Source: Lactarius indigo
Taxonomy: Eukaryota > Basidiomycota > Agaricomycetes > Russulales > Russulaceae
Assembly (NCBI GenBank): GCA_025766275.1
Contig: JAFKAC010000036.1
Span: 186,001-250,000 of the forward strand
Direction of reading: 5' to 3'
DNA: 64,000 nt
The translations under genes and the position numbers were made by a program. A model generated the notes under the pieces. It did no database searches, had not been told where the DNA came from, and saw nothing but the letters and a program-made list of their open reading frames with translations. This document shows, one piece after another, positions 1-11,239 of this stretch. Position 1 is the first letter of the stretch, and each line of letters opens with the position of its first letter.

Positions 1-110
1 GTGCCCAAAGACCCTGGGATCCCACGGATCCCACGTAGGGCGCTCGCTGGACCAGGCGCTGGACATATAGGCACACCAAGCGCTTAGATTAGCTTCACAT
101 TGCAGACAAT
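1..110. repeat. Repeat D, copy 1 (window edge)
   Basis: This stretch shares blocks with 17590-17700: a doubled GGATCCCAC-type motif, then AGCGCTGGACATA, a GGCAC block and AGCGCTTA / AGCGCCTA, in the same order and spacing class. The copies are strongly diverged. No coding potential is seen. The element is cut by the window edge, so its true extent is unknown. Confidence 0.5.
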
Positions 111-2554
111 CCATATGCGTCGGGATCTATCCCGGGTCATTCACGGCGTTCCTTTTGTATTTTTTTGCCAGGTCCTTCTAGATCTATATTTGAACTAGCA
201 CCAGAACACTCACATTACACACAGTCGGCCCAGCTCGCCTACATCTCGTCCGCAAAGAAAGACCCGACACCTCTGACAAAACCAAAGAAATCCACCTCTA
301 TTCCTTGTGCAGACGTATCTCTTCCATGGTGTGGGGTGATTTCCCTCCAGGTGCGTGTACCGGTTACTGGCGCCCTTATATCAGTTAGCCGCAAAAATCC
401 TCCACGAGACACCGGGAGTGAAACGATGATCCATCCTAGTATACTTTGACCATCCCGCGAACATAGAATATAGACCTTCGTGGGTCTCTGCCGGCTCTCA
501 AGGACTTGGCGAAGTCACGTAGGGTGACTCTACATGCAGCCAAGACGACACCGCTCGTGAGTCTTGTGTGTGACTCGAGTATCGGGTCGTAGTTACTGAA
601 CGTACTGAACATGTAGTCACAGTGCTGGGACAAAAAGGCCTCACATATCGAGAAAATAGGTTTGGTCATGCTACTGGGCAGGCGAAAGGACTTCGACGTT
701 GTTACCCATCGCATGAAAACGGACCAACTGGTCAAGACCAAATTGTAACCGAGATATAGACGATGTGCATCAGTGATAAGCTGGGGATACCGTGTACAAA
801 TCGCAGGGTTGCAGGAGAATATCCTGTTCTCATATGTTTGGTGACTCTTTCGCTAAATCTCCGGTATCAACTGCTATCGAGGCTTCCCGAACCATCCAGT
901 GGCTGTCGATTTCGGAATGAGGACCAATGAGTCCTTCGGGGAAGGGTGAACTAATGTAGAGGTGTTCATACTGGAAAGTTCGGACACTCGTGTACTCGTC
1001 TGACAGCTGCATTCTGAACACACACGAAAGTTGCTATTGTACCTCTAATTTAGTGCCAATAATCAGGGTATTTCAATTCGACCAACGAAGAATGAGGCGC
1101 ACTTACACGCCTAAGTCTGACACGAAACGGATTGAAGATAGCTGTAAGCAGTGACCCCATAGCACTCGTGTCAGCCACCAAAATTGCCACGGTCTTCCGT
1201 TGTTACAGTAGTGCTTCCTCGTAAATAAAGGTACCTAACCGCACGTCGAAGTTGGTAGAACCGTAACATCAGCTCTTGCGCATTTGGTAATGGGCGTTCC
1301 CTACTAGTACCAGTCCCGATCTATATATCAAAGTGACGGGGCTCTGGTAAAAAAAATATCTGCCATGTTTCATGGCTAACATATATTGCTTTCAGGATGG
1401 GAGGCTGCTCGTGTTTTATTTAAAAAACCAGTATTCCGGGATAGTACTGAGGACCTGTCGCTGTGTACCAGCGTTTAGAGGTAGCGAAACGTGTCGTACG
1501 CAAGATAGGAGCGCCCGTGTCAGTAGAGTGTCCCAAGTGTGATCGAACGTGTGGCGTAGTAGATAGTTGTACGCCCTCCCAGGGGACGCAGGGGGCTGTT
1601 CGTAATTCAGCTCAGTGACGATGTCGCAACGCTACTAGTATACGCACCACTGAGGGAGCTCCATACTTTGGAAATCGTCTCCGGACTAGTTTGGCTCCAC
1701 AATCCACGATTACGGAGGATGACATGTGACTCGACGCACAGCGCGGTTGATAAACTTACATGGGAACGCCACCTGTTGCACACACTGACACGACTGTATA
1801 AACTCTGGAGTCGACTACGGACGCCTTTTTGTGCCAATTTACTCATGCCGCGGAGGGCAGCGTCTGGCTCGAGTTGCACGAGGTGTGCGACGGCATGAGA
1901 GTCTGATCTCCATCATGGTATAGTGGACATTCTTGGGGAGAAAACCGGCCAACTTCCCCTTTCGCCAGATATTTGAATATACGCACAATTGACTTGAGCT
2001 AGCGTTGAGTGTCTCAGTCCCAATGAGTTACCAGGGTCTCATTGCAGCGTTTGAGATGAGGACACTGACGATTGTCTTAGTGGTTCAAAAAAAGACGATT
2101 GTCTTCCTGGCCTCCATCATAATGACGGCTGACCTAGTAACACATGCATGTCTGACATCCAATACGAAGTGGAAGAAGACAGTGAGTTGTAATTGGGACG
2201 TAGACCACTATGTCCTATAACGGCGTCCATTACTGCAAAGCTCATCACGACTAAAAGTTACTCACATTGTTCACTCCTATTTTATGGACCCGGCAACCTC
2301 TAGCATATTATACAGCAGCAAGCAGCTTCGGATGGTCCACTGGGTTGATTGTCCTGTTAATAAGCTGAGTCAGATTGGCCAGTTATCGACTAGTCTAACG
2401 ATCTCACCTGTGCACCCACTCCGTGGGCAGGGGCGGATGGCTATTACATAAATCAGAAAAGAAATAACGACCTAGGTTGTTGTTCTCAATCTTGAATCTT
2501 TTACCTGACCAGTGGATGGCCTTGACGGTCCAGGATACGGAAGTCTTGGCGGAC
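111..2554. other. Gene-free stretch, nothing recognised
   Basis: Only short open frames occur (longest about 100 codons), none resembling a known family and none joined by plausible short introns. There is no tRNA-like or rRNA-like segment. The stretch lies between repeat D1 and repeat C1 and is probably decayed repeat or intergenic DNA. Confidence 0.5.
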
Positions 2555-2710
2555 CCATAAATTAGAAGAGATGTTGGCTGTCTGATGTTACGAGCTGTAG
2601 TTTAAGCAAAATGTGAATATTCCTGAACGAACTCGGAGCTTGCCACCAGCACGAACGCCAGAGGATACCTGACCTAGACTTCACAAATAAGAAGGGGCCT
2701 ATTTAAGGGA
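2555..2710 (+). repeat. Repeat C, copy 1, upstream of the first WW-like gene
   Basis: It aligns with 15165-15345. Shared blocks include AAGCAAAA, CACGAACTCAGAGCTTGCC (here AACGAACTCGGAGCTTGCC), a GCCAGAG block and CACAAATAAG / GCAAACAAG. Its end is about 230 bp before the ATG of the WW-like gene at 2941, so it may lie in that gene's promoter. It is diverged and non-coding. Confidence 0.55.
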
Positions 2711-2940
2711 TGACAGTTAATATGCGCACTTGTTAGGGCTAGTGTGCCCAGCGTTGTGTGTAGGGGGAGAGTTGTGCGCTGGAAGACGAGAGTGTGAGTT
2801 GGAGTGCCATAAAAAGTTCTTTTTCGGAACTTGGGGCGATGGAGCGTGACAGCTGTGACTCACGGATCTCCATCGTGCTCCACATCCTGTAACGGTATCA
2901 TCAATCGTCTGCGACACTGCAGTATTACTATTCCAGCTAC

Positions 2941-5684
2941 ATGGGTTCGCTTGCTGTGAATCTCGCTGTGATTCGCAGACTATATGCTCTAGGGATGTTC
3001 CTCAAAAGTCGCCTCACATCTTTGGGCTTACTGTTTGCCCTTTTTCGCAAGTTAATTACCAAGCTAGCGACATGCCGCTTGTGGTATTGCAGGGGTCCTG
3101 TGGTGTCTCGAAAGCCAAAGTCAACCCACCCTTGTACTCGGAAACTTCCACTGGATGGTCCTCTCAATTCGAGGGCACCCGCAGCTGCTGCCAGTTTTGT
3201 TCCCGCCCCATTGGGCCGGTCCAGCCCTCGGGCCATGTCACGTGCATTAATCCGATCTCTTACACCAAATGTTGGCCGCTCGACTCCTACCCCACCAATC
3301 AATTCCAACGAGGGTTATAGCCTATCCGTGCTATCGTCCACCTTCCAGAACTCTGGCACAATAACACCTGAGCCACCAGAAGGCATGCCTCTTCTTGGTC
3401 ATTGGCCGATCGATATAACATCTGGGACAAGCTCCGGTGAGTCTGATGGCGAGCAAAGCAGAGCCGAAATTTACCTGATATACCACTTTTATCTCTCTAG
3501 TTGGTGCGGGATCTTTGCAAGAAGGTGTATCGCACCTGGCTCCGTCACATACCCCTGATCAACTGGCTTTTCCAATGAATCCCAGCGATATCTCACGATA
3601 CAAAAGACATATTATGATGTAAGTAGTACGCTGTTCTATCTGAATATATTCTTATGCCATTGGTAGATCTCGTGACAGGATACTTGGCGTGATTGAGCCT
3701 TTAACTATGACTTTTCCTCAGTGAGTTTACGAGTCGGGCAATAATAGTGCAATCTAATACCCTCTTTAGCTCTCCAGAACCAGATGTTTCACATCAGGGG
3801 CTTTTTGAACTGGAGTCCTGGTAGTTGGACACCAGCTACCCATCCCGAAGGGGCTCTTTACTTCTATGATGAAAAAAGGGTATGTCCATGTTTATGCTTA
3901 CACCTTGAAGAATTGTAATAAATGTAATATTATAGAGACTGTTTACTGATACAGATATGCGTGATAAGGCATTGAGGAGTGAAGCTGAGGACCTTTATAA
4001 CCATCTGAAGGCAAATCCAAAGGCAGAGGAGCTAGCCAACTTGCCAGGAGAGTATGACTTAGTGCTTGAAATTAAGACAGATCAACCTCAAGGCTTTAGA
4101 TGGTTTTACTATTATGTCTCCCATGGAAATAGATGTCTCTTCTGGCTGGAGAAGTACCCTGTAACAAGAATGACAGACAGGGTTGGAGTTCAGTCACTGG
4201 CTCATATCAGTATGTTTTATCTGTTATCCCTTATACCAACTCTTGCTAACTTAAATAGAACATCAGCTTGAATACCTTTATTGGTAGGCCTGCTTATTTA
4301 TCTCAGTTGAAGTCTAAAGTAAAATAATATTTTTACAGGTCTCACTGGTCTTTATTTCCTGTCAATTTCAGTCAGCGCAAGCTATCAAAAGGGGTCTATG
4401 ATGAGCTTCTTGGGATGTTGGTACATGGTTGTATTGGTGAGCATATAACTTAACCTTTATGGTGCACTGTAATATGGTGTCATAGATGTAATGACATCAA
4501 GGACCTCAACCCTGTGGCTTGATGATGACCAAATGCAGAAGATGATCAGGCTTATACAAGATGCTAAAAGTAAGTTAATATACTGTTGGGCTTGGAATTC
4601 ACTAACTTTGAGAACTCAGTGGCCAGTGCTGGTGAAGTGTACTATACAGCAGGAGCTGGTTAGTATCCTCTTAACTTTTGATTAACCAGCTGACTAGACC
4701 CTTGGCTTAGCAAGACTGCTTTCACTCTTTGGTATGTTGTTTTTCTTTAGATTAGATCAACTAATTTATATATTCCTTAGCCAATTGGAGGTTTGAAGAC
4801 CTTCATGGGCAAATAAATGCACGACTAAAGAGAAATGAAGCTATCTATAAGATGAAGCGTGGGAAATCTATCCTCATCATTGTGCTATCTCCATTACTCT
4901 TTTTTGCACCTCAGAGATACTTGGCTGAGCTAGAGGAAGCATGGATTGATGAACACATTCTGGAACCAGTCTGGAAAAGTCTGATGACAAAGATGTTAGG
5001 TGAATGGAGTGATCTAATTCTTTGGGTAAGAAACTATTTTATACATGATTTATAAACCTCCTGATCGCCGTTGTAGTCAACCGTTATGCTCTCAGTCAAC
5101 GTGGGCTTTCTTGCTGTACCCGGTGTGCTTCCATCTGGGCCCAATAATAATGCGACTACCCAAGCGACTACCTCGGCGACTCCCTCTGCTTCCCCAAACC
5201 AAATTTCGAACTACTTGTCCCTAGTTTCCAGCGTGGGAAGCATTGTGGTTGGCTTACTTCTAGTTCGACATCATCGCACAAAAAAAGAGGAAGACCCTGA
5301 TGGTGCAGTAAGTCAGATCGGCTATGGGTTGTCGTGTAAATGCGAGCATATGCTAAGGTTTTAACATTTGCGCAGGCCCAATATCTATTTCAGAACGATC
5401 ACAAATATTTTGGCCTCGAACCGATGGCCATAGTGTTCAGCCTTCCCTGGGCACTGTTGATGTGGGCGTATGTTTCCTCCGCATCTCAGGGGTAATTTTG
5501 TGCTGATCCTTGTTCGCTTGACAGGATGATGTTGTTCTCTATCGAACTCTTGATTTCTTGTTTCCGCCAGACAGATCTTCCACTTCGACTTCCTGTTGGA
5601 ATTGTATCGACTCTCGTGGCCGTTCCTATCGCATGGTGTATATGGAACTCCTGGAAGGCCAAGTTTGATGGTACGGAGATGTAA
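2941..5684 (+). CDS. WW-like multi-pass membrane protein, fungal expanded family (paralog 1)
   Basis: Exons read by eye: 2941-3436, 3501-3618, 3667-3720, 3770-3879 (or 3816-3879), 3936-4209, 4259-4283, 4339-4436, 4486-4569, 4781-5025, 5077-5307, 5376-5467 and 5525-5684, about 646-661 aa. The N-terminal part is Pro/Ser-rich. A WW-like motif follows (SWTPATHPEGALYFYDEKRR) without the usual second Trp. The middle region has RWFYYYVSHGNRCLFWLE and DVMTSRTSTL. The C-terminal third carries four hydrophobic segments, around VMLSVNVGFLAVPG, VGSIVVGLLLV, AIVFSLPWALLMWAMMLFS and VGIVSTLVAVPIAWCIW. I know the family as 'WW domain-containing' proteins of Agaricomycetes; its function is unknown. The gene at 11240-13211 is a clear paralog. 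Exon 4 needs either a +1 skip at TGG-T-AGT or an unusual GAG acceptor at 3815. Codons from about 3650 to 5050 are visibly AT-richer than the gene ends. The 4570-4780 intron is long and could hide an exon. Confidence 0.8.
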
Positions 5685-8035
5685 GGGGTGCGACCAGTGC
5701 TAGTGTGCTAGTGTGTATATCTGGCAAGTTGGTCTCAGCGTATTCGAACTATGTACCTCTCTCCCACATTTCTTGACGCCGTTGAAACGCGACATATGCT
5801 GCTACCTTCTCTATAGCGTTTACGCTTTGCTACGTCTCGACTCTATATAGTTTCCGATGTATAACTGGCCAGGATTTGGCACAATGTGGACGGAGCGTGA
5901 TGACCACATTGAGGACCCAAGCAAGAAGCAAGCACTAACTTTAGCCTCTAGCCGATCGCCTTTGAATGTACCCTCGCAATATTATACGACGTACTTGAAG
6001 GTCCGAGACCGGAAACAGATACGGCCACCTGGCGCTGGACCTGGGCCATGTCGCCCGACGTGTCGACGAGAAATATGCCGATCTTGGCGATCCTGTCTAA
6101 TCTCCGATGCTTGATTTAGTACCAATATCATCGGGAAGAATAAGTAGGACGTCGTGAAAACGAATAGTGACCTAGACGAAGTAGTCGTTAACGAGACAAG
6201 AGACATACTACACAAGCCTGTCATGGCGACGACACTCACACATCATCATCGACGCGAACCATTATTCCTTCCGTCTGCGCCAGGCCAGCAGGGAGAAACC
6301 CCACCCGCGTTCAGCGTTGTCGCCCTGGTGGATAAAACCAAGCTCACAGTCGCGCCCTCTAACATATGTCAGTAGCATGGTACATCGGCATAATAGTTGG
6401 GCGGATGGGCCATCAGGGTAGCCAACAGACCACCCTCTGGATGTAGCTAGTCCAGCGGCCAAGAGGGTAGAATAGGTCGAGGGACAAGATTCCTGGAGGA
6501 TCGATGTGTCATTGATTACACGTGGGCGGCGATGAGTGCAGACGTGAGTTCTTGTGTAGGTTGTACAGAGGGAGGGGGAGAACAAGAAAGCGAAGGCAGG
6601 GATAAACACAGTGACGGGAGGAGACATACTTGAGACAAACGTGCGAAGCCTTCTCGCATTAGAAGGAGGAATCTGGCCTGTATATTGAGGAACATAAGTA
6701 CGAGGGTTATATACATGCAAGGTGGCCAGTAAGTACTAGAAGTGCTAGAGAAAGGAGGACGTAAGACGACAATGGGACCATGGGACAAGGGACGGGGGAT
6801 GGAATGGGGGATGAAAAGAAAATGTGAGTAGGCCAATGGCAAAGCGAGCGACGATGAGAGAAAAAGGCAGAAGCCAATGCCGAGGGCGAGGCAGAGGGCG
6901 CTTCGGGACGTCTTCAGAATTTCCGGGTCAGCGCGATTCCGGACCTTACAGGCCTTACACCTTACACTTCCCAAATTCTTGACTGTCTCCGGTCACGCTT
7001 CTTCGACGGCGGCGTCGAGTATGCGATAGTCGAAAACACCGTTCTCCGGCGGCGCCGACGATGCGGTCTTCTCAACTTGAGCTGCCGGTGGTACGAGTAA
7101 CGTTGAGCGTATAAGGGTGGGAGGCTTTGGTGCTAGCGACATTGTGATTCTGGTTATTGTTATCGCAGCTCTGACTTGCGCATAGAACTTTGTGATCACG
7201 GCAGGAGCGTCGATGGCTTCCCTTGTGGGGCAGACTACGTGGCGATACCGGGCCTGTTGGCGTGGAAGTCGGAATTGAGTAGATGAGACGGCAACGAGAG
7301 GAACGACGAAACGGGGTCGGCAGGCGCGAGATCGAATGGCCGAAGCAGCATCGGCGCGAGCAGGTTGTCTTTGGGCGAAGGCAGGAACGCAAGCTGAAAC
7401 CGATGTCAAAGAAGCGGAGACGGCGGCAACGGGTGGGCGGTGAGATACGGAATGGAGGAGACGCGACGAGTGAGAGACGACGAAGTGGGATCAGTTAGTG
7501 AGACAGAAAATGTGGAAAGAGCATCAGGAAGCAGGCGGGCTGTATGGGCGGCGAAGACAAAGTCGAAGGTGTGAAGCAGAGGACCGAGAGGCGGAGGTAA
7601 GAGCTGAGGGGAGGAGCGAAAAGACAGTCAACGACAAAGGGAGCAGAACAGACTGATGACGAGGACGAAGATTTGATGAGTGACGACGGTAAAATCCAGT
7701 CAGACAGTGAGAGGCGCCTAGTGACAGTACTGAAAGCCTGAGGAGGGGAGATGAGGGAAGAGAAAGGCGACGGTTGTAGACAATAATAGGGTGTGTGAAA
7801 ACAGGACGCCGTTGGGCGGAAGAGCCGGAGGATTCGGCTACCTGTCTTCGACCGTCTATGACAGTCTTCTAGTTTCTGGTTGAGTCTTCATTTTCTTTTT
7901 GGACACGAAACTTCGAAGCGCGCAACCTTTCGTCATCCCACTCGTCACTAGACGTGTAATCGCTTTTCTTCCTGACCTTTAAAATGCAACTTTCTTAAGG
8001 CAATTAGGTGGGCTCTCGGACGTCTTCGTGCTCAA
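5685..8035. other. Intergenic; possible short minus-strand ORF near 7.0-7.4 kb
   Basis: No gene is recognised. The minus strand has an open frame covering 6993-7409, but it opens with TTG rather than ATG. Its 3' part starts at an in-frame ATG (MSLAPKPPTLIRSTLLV...) and would encode about 50 residues ending DAAVEEA. I cannot match it to a family. The surrounding plus strand is purine-rich, that is, pyrimidine-rich on the minus strand, which in fungi often marks promoter or leader DNA. Treat it as unproven. Confidence 0.3.
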
Positions 8036-8039
8036 GGCT

Positions 8040-8990
8040 TCCCGGCGGTCTATTGCGAGTAGGGGTGGGGCGATAGCTTAGTACTTAGTAGTCGATGGGC
8101 CGGATGCTGTACGAGGGACCAGGCGTTGACGCTCTCCCGGTGACCGTTTGACAGGGCAGGTGAATTCCAAGGCTGAGAGCGTGCAGGGATCGGGCTGGAC
8201 GCGGCAGAACAACCTACCACGCGGTCAGTAGACGGGAAAATGAAGAAGATGGAATGGGTCAGAACTGGGATGGGGTCATAGGTGCGTGATTGTGGTCGTC
8301 TATCAGAAGGCAGCTCAATTTTCTTCGACAGAGACGATTGGATTTCTGTGACTTTGGGCTTTTGCAGCTTTGGAGAGCCGGCCTGCACGTTGAACGTCCA
8401 CTGGCAGGTCGACGCACAATCGCCTGTACGTGTGTGGGTAGGTCCGAATCATACATCCGGTTCACTGTGACCCATGTCCTCTATCGGGTCCGAGTTCTTC
8501 GTGGCGCGCGGTCTTGGACTCCGATCCAGAATCTTGGAGTAGGGGGCACGCTACACTGGTGGTCGGTGCTCGAAGACTGGCTGGTCGTCTCACGTTCGGA
8601 AGTAGGTCGACTGTGATCTGTCTCGAACAGCTCGCTAGTTTCTATTATCAACCATCGTTCAGAAGCGCTACGTCTTGTTCACGGGCTCACGGCTCACGGC
8701 CTTAGAAATCTTACGACCAAAGTGGGAAGAGCGGGTGGGCTGAGCTCAGAGGATTACCACGATCGATACTGTAATGGTTACCGTAACACGACTTGGGAAT
8801 GTACAGGACTAAATACAGGGCACATTTACGACTCGCATCTGGTCTTACTACGAAGCAAAGGGACCATGTTTGGTGCACATATCATATCAGGGCCGGAGAC
8901 AACGGCAAGGGCGCCTCCGACTACACAAGCGCCTCAAAAAGTCTGAATATTGAATGATGAATGTTTGTGGGTCTGGAGAACCATATGAGC
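8040..8990 (+). repeat. Repeat B, copy 1
   Basis: It aligns along most of its length with 13860-15060 and partly with 15420-15960. Shared blocks include GTGCAGGGATCGGGC, GTCTATCAGAAGGCAGC, GACGATT..GACTTTGTGACTT, TACTGTAATGGTTACCGTAACA, AAATACAGGGCA and GCGCCTCAAAAAG. All copies have the same orientation. Many point differences and small gaps, and no long open frame, mark it as an old non-coding repeat. Confidence 0.75.
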
Positions 8991-11239
8991 CTTCGGTCAC
9001 CTTGGACGTAAGGGGTCTCAGTCTGTGCAGGAGTTTGCGTTAGCCTTTACTCAAACAATACCCCCGCGTTCTCTACACTAGAGAAGCGAGGGAAAACGCG
9101 ATGTGACCGCGTCAGACTACAATGAAGGGCAGGCCCGCTCCATTACGTAGCAGGAGTTCGATTCACGCGCCACCATAATCTAGGGTCGGTACCACTATGA
9201 CAGGGATTTACACCATGACGCCACCTATCCGACAACTGCAACCACGGGCTAAGGCTCACAGCACCCACAGCTTGTGCTGCGCGTCCCAACTCATTAGCGC
9301 ATTAGCCGCTAGCTACGGGCTATGCCTTCACTGGAGAGTATGCGCCTCAAACCAAACTCTCAAGTAGAAGACTTTTGACGCTCTTTATGGCCACTACATT
9401 GAAGACCTTGTCCTCGACTGCCTACACTCCGTGGTGCGGCGTCTTACCCGCGTAATTCACTTTAATGGCCGAAAAATACCCCTTAACAAACACCTCATGA
9501 GCCGAGAAGTTTCTGGTGCTCTATGAGCGGTTGGCAGTGTCCATTGGCGATGCGACGACGAAGGTGGTCGATGGGCTGCAAGGGTTGTTAGTGTGACGTC
9601 GTTGGAACGCGAGCTCGAAATGGTAGGTAGATGGCATCTACCTGCATCTGCCAGTGGCAGGCGGATCCGATAACGAGAGGGCCGAAAACGAATGATTTCG
9701 AGCCCAACGTTCGAGTTGGCGATGCAGCGTGGCGGCTGTATGGGATAAGATGTGCAAGTTGTAAGGTTGAGCGGAACTGGACTGGGAACTTGACTGAGAA
9801 CTTACCTCAAGGTGACTAGGCGCTTGACTGGCACCTTGGGACTGAGTGAAAGTCAGTACTTTCTCGCGCGATCGAGATTGTCCTATGGGCGCTTAATATA
9901 TGACATTCTTTGGAGACGACTTTAGCTTACCTTCAATGCTACCAGAGAGTTAATGATATTAACGGCGAGGGCATTCACGAATGCCTGTCGGGTTCTAGTT
10001 CCTATGGTGGTTGCAAGTATCGGGCCATGATCCAAGTCGCGTTATTGCGCACCACGCTCTAGATTGGACTTGACTTTGTTCCACACCACTCTGGTTGTAT
10101 TGGGCTCGATATAATCGAAGGATGTATCGACGCGTTTCAATTTTCTCGGGTGACGACTAACTACATTTCTTCAATCTTTCCTGAACAAAAAAGTGATCAG
10201 TACGAGAGGAGGAGCTTGACTTGCAATGACGAACCTTCCGCGAAAGAAAGACCTGTGAGGACCTTCAGATGTATATGTACGATTATGCCGCCCTAGATTG
10301 AAGTCCTACAGACACACAGCTGGTGGTTAGGGGCCACAACGTGCCGCCACATTTTTTGCAGGCCGTCGAACAGGCGGCCATGTGGTGATCCATCTCCAAC
10401 TCTGCATACCATATGTTCTGCGCTAACTTGGCGTCGCTTAGTTCTCTTTTAGGAGTTACTAGGCATACGACGAGGGCATAGGGGGGCGGGCTAGAAGCCT
10501 CAGCGGCGGTAGTACTGGACTGGACCCGGAGATATGTCAGACCTTAAATGATCTCAGGGGAATGTCACCTGACGGTAGTTGTCTCGGATGCATCGGATGG
10601 CTGAAGGGTTGTCGGTTAGGAAGGTGTTATTGCTGTACTTGTACGATAGGGGATACAGTACTCCTACTGTAGCTCTTCCCGAAGAGCCTGTATCGTTGGC
10701 GTCGCTCCTCCCGTGCTTCACGAACCTCAAGAAATAAACGCAATGACAATTACAAAAACTGCGGCGGCGTAGCGTTGTCTTCATATTGGTAGATATCAAC
10801 GTCATGAGGTTGATCACGAGGAATAATCGAGGGCGATGCGGTGTGCTCGAAAGATGTCGGAGTTTGATTAATCTGAGTGGGTGCCCCGGTTTCTTCCGAG
10901 TCATCCGGTTATCGCGGTCAAGTATCGCGGTCAAGTTGTCTCATTGAAGTACTGTACGAGGCAGCGTCGGTGCGACGCGTCATACTATAATGCGCAAGAA
11001 GGAGTGGTAGTAGTCAGGTAGCCAAGCGTTTACAGCGCGAAATCCCGGAATTTTCTCGCCCACTCCCCTCCGCCAAGCCAAACCCCCAGGCCCATGGAGC
11101 AACATCGCAACATGCCTGTGCAACGTGGGTACATCGCCCAGCACTTTACTTTCATAAATTACAGGAGGTTATCCCTTCTCACTCAGTATACTCGAACACC
11201 TCTCAGGCTCTGAGCTAAGTTGCTAGCGGCTATTCTGTC
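8991..11239. other. Intergenic upstream of the second WW-like gene; one short hairpin
   Basis: No coding segment is recognised. At 9621-9643 two near-perfect complementary 11-mers (GTAGGTAGATG and CATCTACCTGC) flank one base and would form a small hairpin. An open frame at 10554-10934 on the minus strand has no recognisable family motif. Nothing else is supported. Confidence 0.4.

Noticed and set aside
9150..9175. tRNA B-box-like GAGTTCGATTCACGC
   Set aside because: No matching A-box or foldable acceptor stem could be found upstream.
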